Assembly: GCF_000186865.1 (NCBI RefSeq)
Contig: NW_008705561.1
Coordinates: 2,938,490-3,002,489, forward strand
Direction of reading: 5' to 3'
Length of the DNA stretch: 64,000 bases
DNA from: Aureococcus anophagefferens
Lineage: Eukaryota; Sar; Pelagophyceae; Pelagomonadales; Pelagomonadaceae
The notes below the pieces were generated by a model that saw only the letters and a program-made list of their open reading frames with translations, did not search any database and was not told where the DNA came from. Made by a program: the position numbers and the translations under genes. Position 1 is the first letter of the stretch. Each line of letters opens with the position of its first letter. Below are positions 47,824 to 57,800 of this stretch, one piece after another.

Positions 47824-47828
47824 CTTTC

Positions 47829-47833
47829 TTTTT
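47829..47833 (+). terminator. Pol III T-tract after tRNA-Val
   Basis: TTTTT five bases past the tRNA, followed by a longer T run at 47836-47843. Confidence 0.7.
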
Positions 47834-48018
47834 GCTTTTTTTTGGCCCACTCTTGCTTGTGCATAAGCTATGGCTTGTTGGTTTCTTACATGTGCGACGA
47901 TGCGCGGTCTAGATGCGCGGACGATGCGCGCGCGGTCGCGCTCGACGCGCGCGGTGACGGCGACGGTCGCGGCTCGGAAGGCGCGCGAGAGGTCGGTCGA
48001 GCCTAACGCCGGTCGCGC

Positions 48019-48321
48019 TCAGCGAGCGTCGGGTCGCTCGGGCGTCGCGCCCGCCGCCGGCGCGCCGCCCGGCGCCGGCTCGAGCTCAAAGGCGTCGGCC
48101 TTAGACGCCTCGGACCGCGCGCCGACGGAAAACTCGAAGAGCAGGTAGCCCCCGAACAACCCGCCGACGAGCGCCCCCTTGCGGTCGTTCGTCGTCTTCG
48201 GGTTCTGGTCGCCGTCCGCGCGCAGGGCCGTGGACGTCGGCGCGCGGGCCGGCCGCGCCGGCGGCACGAGCGCGTCGGTCGACGCCGCGCAGAGCAGCAG
48301 CAGCGCTTTGCAGAGACGCAT
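48019..48321 (-). CDS. Small plastid-targeted membrane protein candidate
   Basis: 100 residues from the ATG at 48321. MRLCKALLLLCAASTDALVP is a signal peptide ending near an A-L-V-P-P motif, followed by an Arg/Ala/Ser/Thr transit-like stretch, which is the bipartite layout of stramenopile plastid proteins. KGALVGGLFGGYLLFEFSVG is a membrane helix. The tail is acidic then Pro/Ala-rich. No family recognised. Confidence 0.6.
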   Translation of the reverse strand: MRLCKALLLLCAASTDALVPPARPARAPTSTALRADGDQNPKTTNDRKGALVGGLFGGYLLFEFSVGARSEASKADAFELEPAPGGAPAAGATPERPDAR

Positions 48322-48349
48322 GGTTCCGACGATGTCGTGCACGCGCGGC

Positions 48350-48435
48350 AACACGCTGTTCCGACGAGCGCTCAAGCACGCTGTGTTCCGAGCGCACAAG
48401 CACGCTGTGTTCCGACGAGCGCAGCACGCAGAGCG
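48350..48435 (+). repeat. Imperfect 24-bp tandem repeat
   Basis: Three units at 48350, 48374 and 48398, each close to AAGCACGCTGTGTTCCGACG plus AGCGC, then a partial unit AGCACGCAGAGCG. It lies in the divergent spacer upstream of the genes starting at 48321 and 48609. Confidence 0.8.
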
Positions 48436-48608
48436 TCGTGCTCGGAGCGGAGATGCAACATCTATGCAGCGAGTAGATACTGAAGCACGGGGGAGTTGCT
48501 ATCCGATGGCCGCTTAGTTTGGGCAGCGCGCCCCCACTCGAGGAGCGCCGCGGGGCGGGCGGCGGCGCCGCGACCGCCCACGGGCCATCCCAACCGTAAA
48601 ACCCGACC

Positions 48609-50434
48609 ATGTTTTCGAAGCGCGCGTTCAACCAGCGGCGGAAGAAGGCCAAGGAGGCGGCGAAGCCCAAGGTGCGCAAGAAGAAGAACGTGCCGACGAC
48701 GGAGATCTACGTGAACGGCGTCGTCATCACCTACAAGAAGAAGTGCGACTTCTGCGAGAAGAAGCGCGCCGTCTTCCACTGCCCGTCGTGCGACAACGAC
48801 GGCGACGGCGACGGCGACTTCCTCTGCGACTCGTGCGACCTCGAGGTGCACCGCCACGTCAAGCGGCGGGGCCACATCCGGACGCAGCTGCCGGACGTGA
48901 CGCCCAAGGAGGCGATCCACAAGATCCTGGGCTGCTTCCGCTACCTCAGCGCGCGGCGCGCGCTCATCGCGCGGTGCCGGGCCGAGTTCCAGCGGTACTA
49001 CGACCCGCCGGCGAAGGCCTACTTCTACGCGCGGCCGCGCTTCGGGCTGACGACCTGGACGAAGCCCCTGTGCCTCAAGGACGCGGAGCTCTGCCCCTAC
49101 CCGTCCTTCGACGACTACGTCTTCCGGATCCAGGGCGGCGCGCGCGCGAAGGCGGCGCGGAACGCGCTCGTGACGCGCATCACGGAGACCTACGAGAAGA
49201 TCTTCTCGCGGGAGTACACGCGGTTTTATTATCATTTCAACGGCCGGTCGAAGCTCGTGCCGCGCGTGCGCTGGGAGAAGCCCCACTTCCTCTTCTGGCG
49301 GGACCTCAAGCCCTACAAGAACGACGACGTCGCCGCGCTCATGATCCAGTGCCAGTGGTTCGCCTGGAAGGCGCGGCGCTTCATCCAGGACGCCATCCGC
49401 AAGCAGTACGCCGCGAAGACGGACCCGCTCACGGGGCGCCTCATGTACACGAACTTGGCGAGCCACAAGCGCACGCTGAAGAAGCCGCCGCTGTTGGGCA
49501 AGGAGGAGTACGACCCCGACGACATGTCGCTCTGGGGCATCTACCGGCTGGGCGTCTGGTTCCGGCGGTTGGGGTACAAGTGGATCGTGCCCGAGCTCCG
49601 CAAGTTCGACGTCGACGGGAAGCTGCTGCTGGCCTTCGAGTGGCAGGATTATGTCGATTTGGGCTTCGGCATGGCGCACCAGATCAAGCGATTGTTGCTG
49701 GACATCGAGAAGCGGGCGTTTTTTCGGACGCACCGCGACCTGCCCGTGACGCTCGTGCGGCGGGACCGGCTCCGCTACCGGGCAGGACAAGAGTGATTCA
49801 ACGTCGCTTCAACGTGAGTGTTCCGCGCGCGCGCGTTTCGGAAAAAGCATTCATGCTTCGAGAACGCTCCGAGAGATGATCGCTCGTCCAAAAATTAGCC
49901 GAAACGAGTGGAAAATGACCGAGATAGGAGCCTTTGAAGTTGGGAATTTCGCACCCTTGTCCTGCCAGGCTCCGCTACCACCACAAGATCGAGAAGGCGA
50001 CGATCTTGATCCAGCGCGCCTACCGGCTGCGCTACGAGGCGCTCCAGCGCCGGCGCGAGGCCGAGCTCGCGCGCCTCGCGCGCGAGCGCGAGAAGGCGGA
50101 GCGGCTCCGCATCGAGGGCGGCATGTGGTGGTCGAAGAAGATCGCCGCGATCCCCGTGCCGGACCACGGCAAGCTCTACGGCAACGCGACCATCGACTCC
50201 GTCAAGGGCTGGGGGTCCTGGGTCGGCACGACCTGGGTCCCCGCGCCCGACGACACGCGGCCCGCGGAGCAGCGCTACGAGTTCCGCGACGCGACGCGCC
50301 ACGTCCTCGCCGCGCGCGGCCTCCACTTCCGCAACGACGACATGGTCATGGCCCGCCGCGCCCAGCTCCTCAAGGACCTCCGCGACAACGGCATCGACGG
50401 CGCGGGGCCCAACAAGGACCCCGCGACGGGCTAA
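48609..50434 (+). CDS. B-box zinc finger / IQ / SAM-like multidomain protein
   Basis: Exons 48609-49768 and 49969-50434 encode 541 residues. The basic N-terminus is followed by CDFCEKKRAVFHCPSCDN and DFLCDSCDLEVHRHVKRRGH, a B-box type zinc-binding pattern. FYARPRFGLTTWTKP looks like a WW-type strand. VAALMIQCQWFAWKARRFIQ and KATILIQRAYRLRYEALQRR are IQ motifs for calmodulin. IVPELRKFDVDGKLLLAFEW to IKRLLLDIEKR resembles a SAM domain. The combination is common in stramenopile scaffold or cilium-associated proteins, but the role is unknown. Intron 49769-49968 is an antisense introner. Confidence 0.75.
49769..49968 (+). mobile_element. Introner element A4, inserted antisense to its host gene
   Basis: A 200-nt GC-AG intron. 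The duplication GCTCCGCT lies at 49769-49776 and 49969-49976 (the identity runs 11 bases). Compared with A1, A2, A3 and A5 the body is reversed relative to the host, yet the other terminal repeat supplies CTGCCAG as the acceptor. Removal gives RRDR|LRYHHKIE in frame. Confidence 0.96.
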
Positions 50435-50475
50435 TCACGGGGGGGCGCGGCGATTGGTCGGACGGGGGCACCGCG

Positions 50476-50483
50476 GGGCTGCC
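50476..50483 (+). promoter_or_regulatory. Start-proximal GGGCTGCC motif
   Basis: Exact copy in gene orientation, 43 nt before the ATG at 50527. Confidence 0.35.
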
Positions 50484-50526
50484 CAATGGCATGGACCACC
50501 ATTGAGTAGCCTCCTCCGCGGCGGCC

Positions 50527-50924
50527 ATGGCGTTCGCGCTGACGGTGTCCTACGACCGCCGCACCTTCCGCCTCGCGCTGAAGCGGCCCGTGGCCGTGGC
50601 CAAGGTCAAGAAGACCCTCGTCAAGGCCCATCTGCGCGACGTCGGCGCCGAGGACCTCGTGCTGCGCGGCGACGGCGGCGACGCCCTCGACGACGGCGCG
50701 CTGCTGTCCGCGGACGCGCACCTCGTCGCCTCCGTCGGCGGCCGCGCGCCGCCGAGCGCTGCGCCGCCGAGCGCTGCGCCGCCGCCGGCTCCGCGACCGG
50801 CACAAGCGCCGACCAAACGGCCGACGGCTGCGAAACCCGCGTCGAAGCACAACAGCTTCGCCGCATTCCGCGCGGCGCGCGAGTCCGCCGGCGACGGCCC
50901 CCGGCGCGCACCCGCGCCCGCGCG

Positions 50925-50955
<31 letters not shown>

Positions 50956-52122
50956 GACGCGCCCTTCGACCGCTACTACCGCGTGGCGCACGTCTTCGTC
51001 TTCGTGCGGAGCGCGCCGCGCGGCGACGGCGACGTCGTCGGCTGGAAGAACGAGGACGGCCTCTTCCGCGCGCGCGCGGCGGGCGACGACAACTGGGTCG
51101 AGGTGGACCCGCGGGACCTCGACGAGGGCAAGGCGCCGGGCTTCATGATGGTCCACGGCGCGAGCGTCGGCCTCGGGCCCCTGCTGGAGCGGCTCGAGTT
51201 CCCGGCCTTCGTCGACGCGGTGCGAAAAGCGAAGGAGAAGGCCGACGCGGAGAAGGCGCGCGTCGAGGGCGTCGTCGAGCAGACGTTCCAGGCCGTCCTC
51301 GCGCAGGAGCGGCAGCGGGGCCCCGTCGACGCCGCGCGCGCGGCCCAACTTCGGGAGGAGGTGCGCAAGGCCGTGCTCCAGCGCTACATCGCGACGCAGA
51401 TGACGGACCAGCACCACCGGTCCACGCGCCACATCGGCGGCGCGGACGCGGCGACGGCGGCCTGCGCCGAGTCCGACGCCTTCGTGCGCGACGAGGACCT
51501 CGTCGCGCGGCTCCTGAGCGACGGCTACGCCGTCGTCGACGGCTTTTTGGACCCCGCGGCGTGCGTCGCGGCGCGGCGCGAGGCGGAGACGCTCGACGGC
51601 CGCGGCCTCCTGGAGCAGACGATCCAGGCCATGGCGGACACGCGCGACGACCGCATCAAGTGGGTCACGTCCGACGGGCTGCGCGACTGGGGCTGCCCGG
51701 TTTTAGCGCGCGTCGCCGCGTTCCAGCGGGGCCTCGCGGCCGCGATCAACGGCACGGGCCGCTGGCGCGAGACGCTCACGGTGCCCGAGTCGAGCATGCT
51801 CGCCTGCTACGGCGCCGGGGGACGGTACAAGTACCACCGGGACAACTCGTGGCACGACGGACAACCGACGAACGCGCGCGCGCTCACGGCCATCGCGTAC
51901 CTCAACCCGGGCTGGGACGTCGGCCGCGACGGCGGCGCGCTCAACATCTACGACGAGAACGAGCACACGGACAACGCCGACCGGCGCACGACGGCCGCGG
52001 TCGTCGCGCCGGAGGCGGGCCGCGTCGTCGTCTTCGACTCGTTCCGCGGCCACGAGGTCTGCCGGGCGAAGCGGGACCGCTTCGCGCTGACGTTCTGGGT
52101 CTACGCGGACCGGAAGAAGTAA
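50527..52122 (+). CDS. 2-oxoglutarate/Fe(II) dioxygenase, prolyl-4-hydroxylase (EGLN/PHD)-like, with ubiquitin-like N-terminus
   Basis: 531 residues. The N-terminal 75 residues look like a ubiquitin-like fold (ALTVSYDRRTFRLALKRPVA). A Pro-rich linker and a helical middle follow. The oxygenase core starts LVARLLSDGYAVVDGFLDPA. YKYHRDNSWHDGQPTNAR holds the His-x-Asp iron ligands, DSFRGHEV the distal His, and KRDRFALTFWVY the Arg that binds 2-oxoglutarate; all ligands are present. PHD-type enzymes hydroxylate prolines in oxygen sensing or on Skp1 in protists; the substrate here is unknown. Its stop lies 6 bp from the convergent stop at 52129. Confidence 0.85.
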
Positions 52123-52128
52123 ATTTTT

Positions 52129-52662
52129 TTACAAAATCGGGCAGAGGCCGATGGCGCCCCGCTTCGGCGGCGACGCGGCCTTGGCGCGGACGCCCGGCGG
52201 CACGTCGAGCGGCGGCAGGGACCGGCCCCGCAGGTGGGCGACCTGGGTCGCGTTCAACGTCGCGCCCAGCGTGAGGAACCGCCGCTGGACCGCGAGCGCC
52301 CCGACCGACGGCTGCGGGCCGCTGAGCTCGCGGACGACGGCGCCGTCGCTCAGGTCGCCCGCGTCCGTCTCGCAGCCGGCGAGGGCGAGGAAGACGTCGC
52401 CCATGGCGCGGTGCGCGCAGGCGAAGAGGAAGCCGTTGTAGAAGCCGTCGTCGTCCAGGAGGAGCGCGCGGCCGTCGACGACGTGGACGACGAGGACGGC
52501 GCCGCCCGCAAAGGCCGGGGGCACGCGCCCGCTCCCGCGCAGCTCGTCGCGCCGCAGCGGGAACGTGTGGACGTCGAAGTCACTCTCCAGCGCCGCGAGC
52601 ATGGGCCCGAGCGCGTCGAGCTCCAGGCTGCAGACGACGAGCGGGCGCCGAGGCGCGCCCAT
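52129..52662 (-). CDS. Hypothetical protein
   Basis: 177 residues. PLVVCSLELDALGPMLAALE, AVLVVHVVDGRALLLDDDGF and VFLALAGCETDAGDLSDGAV suggest a compact alpha/beta protein. No motif I can assign. The ATG lies 110 bp from the divergent RRP15 start. Confidence 0.6.
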   Translation of the reverse strand: MGAPRRPLVVCSLELDALGPMLAALESDFDVHTFPLRRDELRGSGRVPPAFAGGAVLVVHVVDGRALLLDDDGFYNGFLFACAHRAMGDVFLALAGCETDAGDLSDGAVVRELSGPQPSVGALAVQRRFLTLGATLNATQVAHLRGRSLPPLDVPPGVRAKAASPPKRGAIGLCPIL

Positions 52663-52772
52663 CGTGCCCGTGCTCGGGCTGCACGAGGTCGAACGTGCTG
52701 CCGTGCTTCCCTGCGAAGCGGGCGATGCAAAAAGCGTAGAGCCCGAAGCCTGCTCTCCTCTGCGCGCGAGCC

Positions 52773-53639
52773 ATGGTGAAGGGCGTGACGATCGACGAGG
52801 ACGACTCGTCGGACGACGAGGCGCGCTTCGCGAGCCTCGGCCGCACCGGCGACGTGCGGCGCGTCGACGCCAACGACGACGACGACGACGCCGGCTCCGA
52901 CGACGACGCGGCGCCGGCGATGGAGGAAGACTCCGACGACGACGCGGCGCCGGCGATGGACGCCGACTCCGACGACGACGAGCGCTACGAGCACAAGTCG
53001 CGCTACGAGGCCAACGACGGCGACGACAGCGGCGACGACGCGGTCGGCGCGACGGGCGCCGGCATGGGCGCGGCGATCTCGAAGATCCTGCGCAAGGACG
53101 TCGCCGGCGACCCCGTCCTCGCGAAGCGGAAGACGCCGCTCATGAAGGAGTTCGAGAGCGACAAGGAGGCGCGCCAGCGGCAGAAGCGGCGGCGCCTCGA
53201 GCGCGAGCAGCGCCGCGCGGTGGGAGCCTACGCGGCGCCCGAGGCCGAGCGCGTCGTCCGCGAGCGCGGCCTCAAGAAGACGGCGAGCCGCGCCGTCGTC
53301 GCCCTCTTCAACGCCATCGCCAAGCACCAGCACCCGAAGGCGGGCGCCGAGGCCGACGCGGCGCCGAAGGCGCCGAAGCAGCGGCGGCCCCGGCCGAGCC
53401 AGAACGGCCCCGCGGCCGACGTCCGCGAGGCCGCCGCCGAGGCCGTCGAGCAGACCGTCGCGCGGGACGCGCTCGCCAACGACTGGACGAACAGCGACTA
53501 CCTCCTCGACGCCAAGCCGGGCGCCTGGGACGACGACGAGCCCGCGCCGGCGCCGCCGGCGAAGAAGAAGGGCCCGAAGAAGGACGACGACAAGCCCCAC
53601 GCGTTCCTCTACGGCAAGACGTCCCGGCAGATGCGCTAG
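52773..53639 (+). CDS. RRP15: RRP15-like ribosome biogenesis protein
   Basis: 288 residues. An acidic N-terminus (ANDDDDDAGSDDDAAP) precedes AAISKILRKDVAGDPVLAKR and KTPLMKEFE, then a basic coil (RQRQKRRRLEREQRRAVG) and TASRAVVALFNAIAKHQ. This is the signature order of the Rrp15p family, nucleolar factors for maturation of the large ribosomal subunit. The C-terminus ends KPHAFLYGKTSRQMR. Convergent with the ankyrin gene (27 bp between stops). Confidence 0.85.
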   Translation: MVKGVTIDEDDSSDDEARFASLGRTGDVRRVDANDDDDDAGSDDDAAPAMEEDSDDDAAPAMDADSDDDERYEHKSRYEANDGDDSGDDAVGATGAGMGAAISKILRKDVAGDPVLAKRKTPLMKEFESDKEARQRQKRRRLEREQRRAVGAYAAPEAERVVRERGLKKTASRAVVALFNAIAKHQHPKAGAEADAAPKAPKQRRPRPSQNGPAADVREAAAEAVEQTVARDALANDWTNSDYLLDAKPGAWDDDEPAPAPPAKKKGPKKDDDKPHAFLYGKTSRQMR

Positions 53640-53666
53640 GGTGTCGTTATTTGAGTCCTTTGCGGC

Positions 53667-54539
53667 CTAGAGCTTTGCCGGGAATTCGTCGAGGCTCGAG
53701 CGCCAGAACGTGAGGATGTTCCAGAAGATCTCGTTGGGGAGCCGGCTGCTCGGCCCGCGCGGCGACCGCGTCGCCGAGGAGCCAAAGAGGCGCTCGAGGA
53801 TTTTCATCTCCGCCGAGGTGAGCGCGTGACACGCTTCAGCCAAGCTGAGCGCCGCCTGCAGCGTTCCAAGCTTCGCGGACGAGGCGGTGGAGGGCGGCGC
53901 CGCGCGGCCGCGATCGCAGAGCGACCGGAGACGCACGAGCTCGATGCGCGGGGCTCGCCAATACTGTTTCCAGCCACCCGCCCGTTTCACAGCCGCGAGG
54001 AAATCCGCCGATTTCTGGTTGTCAGTCCAGCATTGCATGAAATTCGGCCTTGTATCTGCCAATTGTGCGCGTGCTTCGGTTTCGGCGTCCCGACCAGCGA
54101 CATTTTTCGAAAATACGTTGGCCCCGCGACGCACAAGGAAATGCAAGACCGGAAAATGAGAGACAGCAAAATGGATCGGGCTCGTTCCTTGCACGGCCAG
54201 AGCCTCGATATCGGCGCCACGATCGAGAAGTAGAGCCGCCTCGTTCGGATGCTTGCACAAGTGGAGGGGCGTTACGCGAAACGTTAAAGTGACCGCGCTC
54301 ACATCCGCGCCATGGTCTAACAATAGCTCAAGAAGATGCGTTCTGTCTGGACGGCCCATGGGAAAGAGGGACAAGTGGAGCAGTGAACCGAGTTCATCCA
54401 TGTCATCATCTCCTACCTTGACGAGCTCGTTTAGATCACGCTCCGGGCCCCGATCGAGCCAAAGCCTCAACAAGCTCCAGGCCTCGGTGATTTCATTGTC
54501 TCCACTCTCGACAGCAAGACAAACGTCTCGGGGAATCAT
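53667..54539 (-). CDS. Ankyrin-repeat protein with conserved Trp-rich tail (same family as 24584-25342)
   Basis: 290 residues. Ankyrin repeats: LHLSLFPMGRPDRTHLLELL, HGADVSAVTLTFRVTPLHLC, LLLDRGADIEALAVQGTSPI and LVRRGANVFSKNVAG. The tail VKRAGGWKQYWRAPRIELVR and LPNEIFWNILTFWRSS parallels GDWKAYARKHQRVL and VVGFW of the gene at 24.6 kb. This tail is typical of a large algal ankyrin family, so the pair are dispersed paralogues. A/T-richer composition than the neighbouring RRP15 gene. Confidence 0.8.
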   Translation of the reverse strand: MIPRDVCLAVESGDNEITEAWSLLRLWLDRGPERDLNELVKVGDDDMDELGSLLHLSLFPMGRPDRTHLLELLLDHGADVSAVTLTFRVTPLHLCKHPNEAALLLDRGADIEALAVQGTSPIHFAVSHFPVLHFLVRRGANVFSKNVAGRDAETEARAQLADTRPNFMQCWTDNQKSADFLAAVKRAGGWKQYWRAPRIELVRLRSLCDRGRAAPPSTASSAKLGTLQAALSLAEACHALTSAEMKILERLFGSSATRSPRGPSSRLPNEIFWNILTFWRSSLDEFPAKL

Positions 54540-54840
54540 AAATCTCGACGACGCTATAAGTCCAGCCCGGTCGCTGCGCGCTGAGCGAGGACCGCCTCGT
54601 CCACTTTCGCGCCGTGGTCTTTCAGCGAGCCGATTTTAACCACTTCATGAAACGAAGACGCCTGACACCTCCTTGAGCGGGCTGAGGCTCGACTCAGCCT
54701 CGAGGACTTCGAGGCTGACTGTAGCCGACCTCGTAGTCCTGGAATCTACAAACACCAACACTGAATCACCAACACGCCGTCCCCATGCGAGGCGAACAGC
54801 GGGGAGTTTATATCGGAGTGGAACGGGGGACCGGGGAGAT
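54540..54840. other. Gene-free spacer between the ankyrin and Furry-like genes
   Basis: Lower-GC DNA. It holds an imperfect hairpin (GAGGCT-CGACTC-AGCCTC near 54690) and CA-rich DNA around 54745-54775. Likely the promoter of the ankyrin gene and the 3' end of the Furry-like gene. No coding frame supported. Confidence 0.5.
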
Positions 54841-57800
54841 TCAGGAGCTCGACCGCTTGTTGATGGGCGGCGGCGGCATCTTGGGCTGGAAGCCGGGCAT
54901 GGGCGGCGGCGGCTTCGCGGCCTTGTCGGGCATGGGCGGCGGCGGCTTGGCCTTGTCGGGCGGCGGCGGCTTGGCCTTGTCGGGCATGGGCGGCGGCGGC
55001 TTTTGCGGCGGCTTCTCGGCGAGCGGCGGCGGCGGCTTCGGCGGCGAGCCGGCCTTGGCCGGCGGCGGCGCGGGCTTCCGGGGCGGCGGCGGCGGCGGCT
55101 TCTTCTTCGACTCGAAGCAGCCCTCGGGCGGCGGCGCGTCCGCGTCGAGGTCGAGGACCTGGGCAGGACAAGGGTGATTCAACGTCGCTTCAACGTGAGT
55201 GTTCCGCGCGCGCGCGTTCCGGAAAAAGCATCCACGCTTCGAGACCGTTCCGAGAGATGATCGCTCGTCCAAAGATCAGCCGAAACGAGTGGAAAATGGC
55301 CGAGATATGAGCCTTTGAAGTTGGGAATTTCGCTCTCTTGTCCTGCGAGCTCGAGCACCGCGATGTTGAGGCCCTCGGCCGCGCAGCGGAGGCGGACCGC
55401 GCCGAGGGGCACGCCGCGCTTGAGGAGGTTGACGAAGGGCACGTAGTCGAGGTAGCGGTCGTCGTCGCGGAGCCGCGCGGCGGCCGCCGGCGCGGCGGCG
55501 CGCGGCGGCGGCGGCGCGGGCTTCTCCGGCGAGCCCCCCTTGGGCGGCGGCGGCCCCGGCGGCCCCTTGGCCGGCGGCGGCGGCGGCGCGGCCTGCTTCA
55601 GGGCCGGCGGCGGCGGCGCCTTGGCCGTGCCGCTCTTCGGAACGAACGTCGTCGCGCGGTCCGCGCCGGCCGCCGCCGCTTGGCCGATGGCGCCGAGCCG
55701 CGCGGCGACGACGTCGTCGGGCTCCCCCACGAGCGGCGGCGGCTGGTCCTCGCCGAGCAGCGCCGCGACGCCCGACGACCGCAGCGCCGCGCCGAGCAGC
55801 GCCGCGGCGACGGCCCGCTCGTCGGACGACGACCCGCCGCCCCGGGCCTCGAAGACGCGCTCGGACGCGGCCTGGGCCAGCCGCGGCAGCGCCGGCGCGT
55901 CGCCGGCGTCGCCGAGCACCGCGGCGCCGAGCCGGAAGGCCGCGCGCCGCACGTCGCCGTCGCCGCAGGACGCGGCGCGCGCGAGCGTCGCGTCCAACCG
56001 CAGCGCGGCCTCGGGATCCTCGCCGGCGACGCCGCGGAGCCAGGCCCCCGCGCCGCCTAAAAACGCGGCGACGTCCGGCGGCGCCGCGGCGACGAGGTGG
56101 TCCCGGAGCGCCGCCGCCGCGGGCGTTTGACCTAACGCGTCCGCCGAGTCGGCGAGCTCCGCGGCCAACTCCGCGGCCTCGAGCGCGCCGCTCCGCGCGA
56201 CGAGCCAGGGCCCCAGGGCGCCGAGCACCGTCGCGAGGGCGCGCGCGGCCTCGCCCGCCGGCGCGAGCCGCGCCACGGCGAGCGTCGGCGCCACGGCCGC
56301 GCGCGCGTCGCGCGCCGCGCGCGCGTCGTCGCTCAGCAGGCCCCTCGCCAACCGCGCGACCGAGTCGACGACCGCGTGCTCGCGGCCCGGCGCGTCGTCC
56401 TCGCGCCAGAAGGCCCGCAGGCTCGCCGCCGCCGCCGGTCCGTCGTCGCCCGCCGCGATCGCCGCCGCGTACATGGCGTGGAGCGCCACCCCAAAACGGT
56501 AGACCTTGCAGCGGACGTCGCCGGCCGCGGACGTCCGCAGCAGCGCGTCCGACGCCCAGAAGGCCGCGGCGGCCAAATGGGCGTCGCCGGCGTCGACGGC
56601 GGCGACGGCCTGGGCGCCGACGGCCCGCAGGAGGGCGCAGCAGAGCGCCGCGGCCTGGTACTCCTTCGTCGACCGCGCCTCCGAGCCGGTGGAAAACGCG
56701 CGCGCGTGCGCGTCGCCCAGCGCCACCAACAGATCCGGGAGCGGCCGCGGCGCGTCCGGCGCGCCTAAAGCCAGGTAGACGACCAGGGCCTTGAGCCGCG
56801 TCGGGAAGTCGCGGGACCGCGCGGCCCAGCTGAGCGCGGTATCGGCCCACCGCGCGGCGCAGCCGCCGTCGACGCCGCCGACGACGGCCGCGAGCGCGCG
56901 CGCGAGCGCCGCCGGGTGCGCCGCGCCCGCCGCCGCCGCCGTCTCCAGCGAGTCGCCCTCCCGGAAGGACGCGGCCGCGAGGTCGCCGAATTTTTGCGGC
57001 GGCTGCCCCAGGTCCGCGATGGGCCCGCTCCAGTCGAGCGCGAGGTGGTCCACGTCGACGCCGCAGCGCAGCAGCGCCAGCAGCGCGTTCACGGGCGCCG
57101 GGTCCGCGCCCAGCGCTAAAAAGCGCGGCTGCAGGTTGAGGACGAGCGTGTGGAGCAGGTTCGGCACGGCGCCCGCCAGCCGAAAGGCCTCGGCGACCGA
57201 GTGCGCGCCGCCGCCGAAGCGCGTCGGCGACGGGAAGTGGAGGACGCAGAAGTGGAGCACGGCGTGGAGGTGGGGAATGAGCGGCGCCGGGTCCGCGCCC
57301 CCGAGCGCGCAGAGCAGCGCGACGGCGCCCTCGGACGCGCCGAGCGGCGCCTCCCCGTCGCCGCCGCGCGCGAGCTCCGCGTCGACGGCCGCCTGCGTGC
57401 ACATCAAATCTTCAACTCGACTTCAATGTGAGCATACGCGACAGTTTCGACGCAGCCTTTTCGGCTTTGCTTCGAGAACTCGACGAGAGCCATCGATTCG
57501 TCCAAAAATCAGCCGAATCGACGTCGATGTGACCGAGCGAGAGAAGTCTCAAGTTTGGTCGGGACCACCCAAACCGGCGGTTGCATTCGGCACGGACGGC
57601 CGCGTCGTGCGCCGGGAACGACAGCGCCTCCACCAGGATCGCCACGACGTCGTCCGGCGACGCGCCGTAGGTCGCCAGCGCCGCCGTCTGGCAGGCCGCG
57701 AGCGCCTGTTTGCGCCCCGCGACCGCGTGCTCCGCGGCCGCGGCCGCGAGGTAGCGGACGACGGGAGGCACGTTCCGCGCGTCGAGGCAGAGGCGGCTCC

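Noticed and set aside
54690..54710. Hairpin GAGGCT-CGACTC-AGCCTC as a bacterial-type terminator
   Set aside because: Eukaryotic context and no T-tract; noted only as an imperfect hairpin.
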